NCBI GenBank assembly: GCA_003154255.1
Contig: PMCY01000094.1
Location: forward strand, 14,344 to 21,416
Origin: Candidatus Aminicenantota bacterium
GTDB taxonomy: Bacteria > Acidobacteriota > Aminicenantia > Aminicenantales > UBA4085
Reading direction: 5' to 3'
DNA length: 7,073 nt
A model generated the notes under the pieces. The model saw only the letters and a program-made list of their open reading frames with translations, did not search any database and was not told the DNA's origin. Shown one piece after another: positions 6,306-7,073 of this stretch. Numbering within the stretch: position 1 is the stretch's first letter; each line of letters opens with the position of its first letter. Position numbers and translations under genes: made by a program.

Positions 6306-6325
6306 CTCTCCCACGAGGGGAGGTC
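6304..6325 (+). other. Hairpin overlapping regulator stop codon
   Basis: GAC/GTC and CTCCC/GGGAG pair into an 8-bp stem with one bulged T (6307) and a 5-base loop (6313-6317). The stem begins within the regulator's TGA. No T tract follows, so it is not an intrinsic terminator. It could be an mRNA 3'-end or processing structure that sets different levels of the regulator and the next gene, or chance. Confidence 0.35.
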
Positions 6326-6338
6326 CGATAAATTCAAA

Positions 6339-6344
6339 AGGAGG
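6339..6344 (+). promoter_or_regulatory. Strong Shine-Dalgarno for the TPR gene
   Basis: AGGAGG lies five bases ahead of the ATG at 6350 and fixes this start. It is the best ribosome binding site in the window and implies efficient independent translation. Confidence 0.85.
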
Positions 6345-6349
6345 ACGAC

Positions 6350-7073
6350 ATGCCTATCAAAAACTGCCGGGGACATCATCCGGGCCGGCTGAAGCGTCGG
6401 ATCGCAGCCGCCGCGCTGTGGGGCGTTCTGGCGGCCCTGGTTTTCGCCGCGGCCGGAGCGTCCGGCCATACGGCCGGACAGGAAGCCCTCGTCCAAGGCC
6501 TGCGCTCCGCTCAAAAAACGCTGCAGGCCGGAATGGATGCCTGGGATCCCGACAAATTCCTGGCTGCCCGGGACCAATTCCTCGGCCTTCTGGTCATGCA
6601 GAAAGAGTCGGGCGGGCTCCTGTCTTACTACGTCGGCTTGGCCGATTTCCGGCTGGCGTCCTATTACCTGGCTTCGGGAAAAACCGCCGAGGCGGACCGC
6701 TTCGCTTCGGAAGGGCAGCAATATCTGGAAAAGGCGACGCAGGTCGATCCCAAGTTCGCCGAGGCGCTGGCCCTCAACGGGTATCTTGTCGGAATCGAAG
6801 TGGCCCTGCATCCGGACCAAGCCATGGAACTGGGGATGAAGAGCTTCGAATACCTCAACCGCGGCCTGGCCCTCGAGCCCGATAACCCGCGCATCCAATA
6901 TCTCAACGGGAGTTATTTGATGTATGTGCCCGAGGCTTACGGCGGCGGCGCCGATCGGGCCCTGGAATCCCTGGCCAAGGCCGTGGCGCTTTTTGAAAAG
7001 GAAGCCGTCACGGATCCTCTCCGGCCGTCCTGGGGAAAGGACGAAGCTCTGACCTATCTGGGGATGGCCTACG
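6350..7073 (+). CDS. Secreted TPR-type protein, partial (3' end cut by window)
   Basis: An open frame runs from the ATG at 6350 to the window edge without a stop: 241 residues seen, C-terminus missing. A basic N-terminus (K/R up to residue 17) followed by a hydrophobic core (about 18-37) indicates a Sec signal peptide or an N-terminal anchor, placing the protein in the periplasm or at the envelope. The rest is helical with TPR-like spacing: ATQVDPKFAEALALNGYL at 129-146, then RGLALEPDNPRIQYLNGSYL at 171-190. PEAYGGGADRALESLAKAV (194-212) resembles the glycine-rich turn of TatT-like TRAP-transporter-associated TPR proteins and similar Bacteroidota/Acidobacteriota proteins. No transporter gene is in view, so a TatT role cannot be claimed. 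It lies 44 bases after the regulator on the same strand without a terminator and may belong to the same operon. Confidence 0.85.
   Translation, partial: MPIKNCRGHHPGRLKRRIAAAALWGVLAALVFAAAGASGHTAGQEALVQGLRSAQKTLQAGMDAWDPDKFLAARDQFLGLLVMQKESGGLLSYYVGLADFRLASYYLASGKTAEADRFASEGQQYLEKATQVDPKFAEALALNGYLVGIEVALHPDQAMELGMKSFEYLNRGLALEPDNPRIQYLNGSYLMYVPEAYGGGADRALESLAKAVALFEKEAVTDPLRPSWGKDEALTYLGMAY

Noticed and set aside
6302..6332. TTGACT ... GATAAA as a separate promoter for the TPR gene
   Set aside because: The spacer is 19 bases, the -10 is poor, and the transcript would begin inside the Shine-Dalgarno sequence. Expression from the upstream operon promoter is simpler.

Overview
The window is GC-rich and dense with genes, all seven of which lie on the + strand. 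It looks like chromosomal DNA of a diderm (outer-membrane) bacterium. The first gene encodes a secreted beta-barrel-type protein of the CBM9-like/DUF5916 family ending in an aromatic residue, which fits an outer-membrane protein. The gene mix (DUF5916 protein, poly-gamma-glutamate genes with PgsW, and a small membrane protein paired with a winged-helix regulator) suggests Acidobacteriota/Aminicenantes-like or a related environmental lineage. That placement is an inference from gene style only. No mobile element, CRISPR array, tRNA or rRNA was seen.

Layout. Positions 1-253 hold no convincing complete gene: a less GC-rich stretch with a small hairpin, then a textbook rho-independent terminator (151-189). 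At 254-2464 lies the DUF5916/CBM9-like outer-membrane protein. After a 79-base gap with a palindrome, a hairpin and a -10-like box almost touching the next start codon comes a tight three-gene cluster: pgsB (2544-3743), pgsC (3743-4174) and pgsW (4176-5279). It encodes poly-gamma-glutamate synthesis: an ATP-dependent amide ligase, its membrane partner and the membrane-anchored accessory protein PgsW. No pgsA/capA-type or pgsE gene is visible in the window.

A second unit starts from a strong sigma70-type promoter (TTGACA-N17-TATGCT, 5317-5345). A near-perfect operator-like inverted repeat overlaps the expected transcription start. The unit encodes a six-helix membrane protein of unknown function (5386-5991) and, overlapping it by four bases, a short winged-helix repressor-type regulator (5988-6305). 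Forty-four bases further on, a secreted TPR-type protein (6350 to the window end, truncated by the edge) follows behind a perfect Shine-Dalgarno sequence.

The most interesting points are the PgsB-PgsC-PgsW set without PgsA in an apparent diderm, the possible leaderless start of pgsB, and the self-contained promoter/operator/membrane-protein/regulator module, whose signal and function are not known to me.
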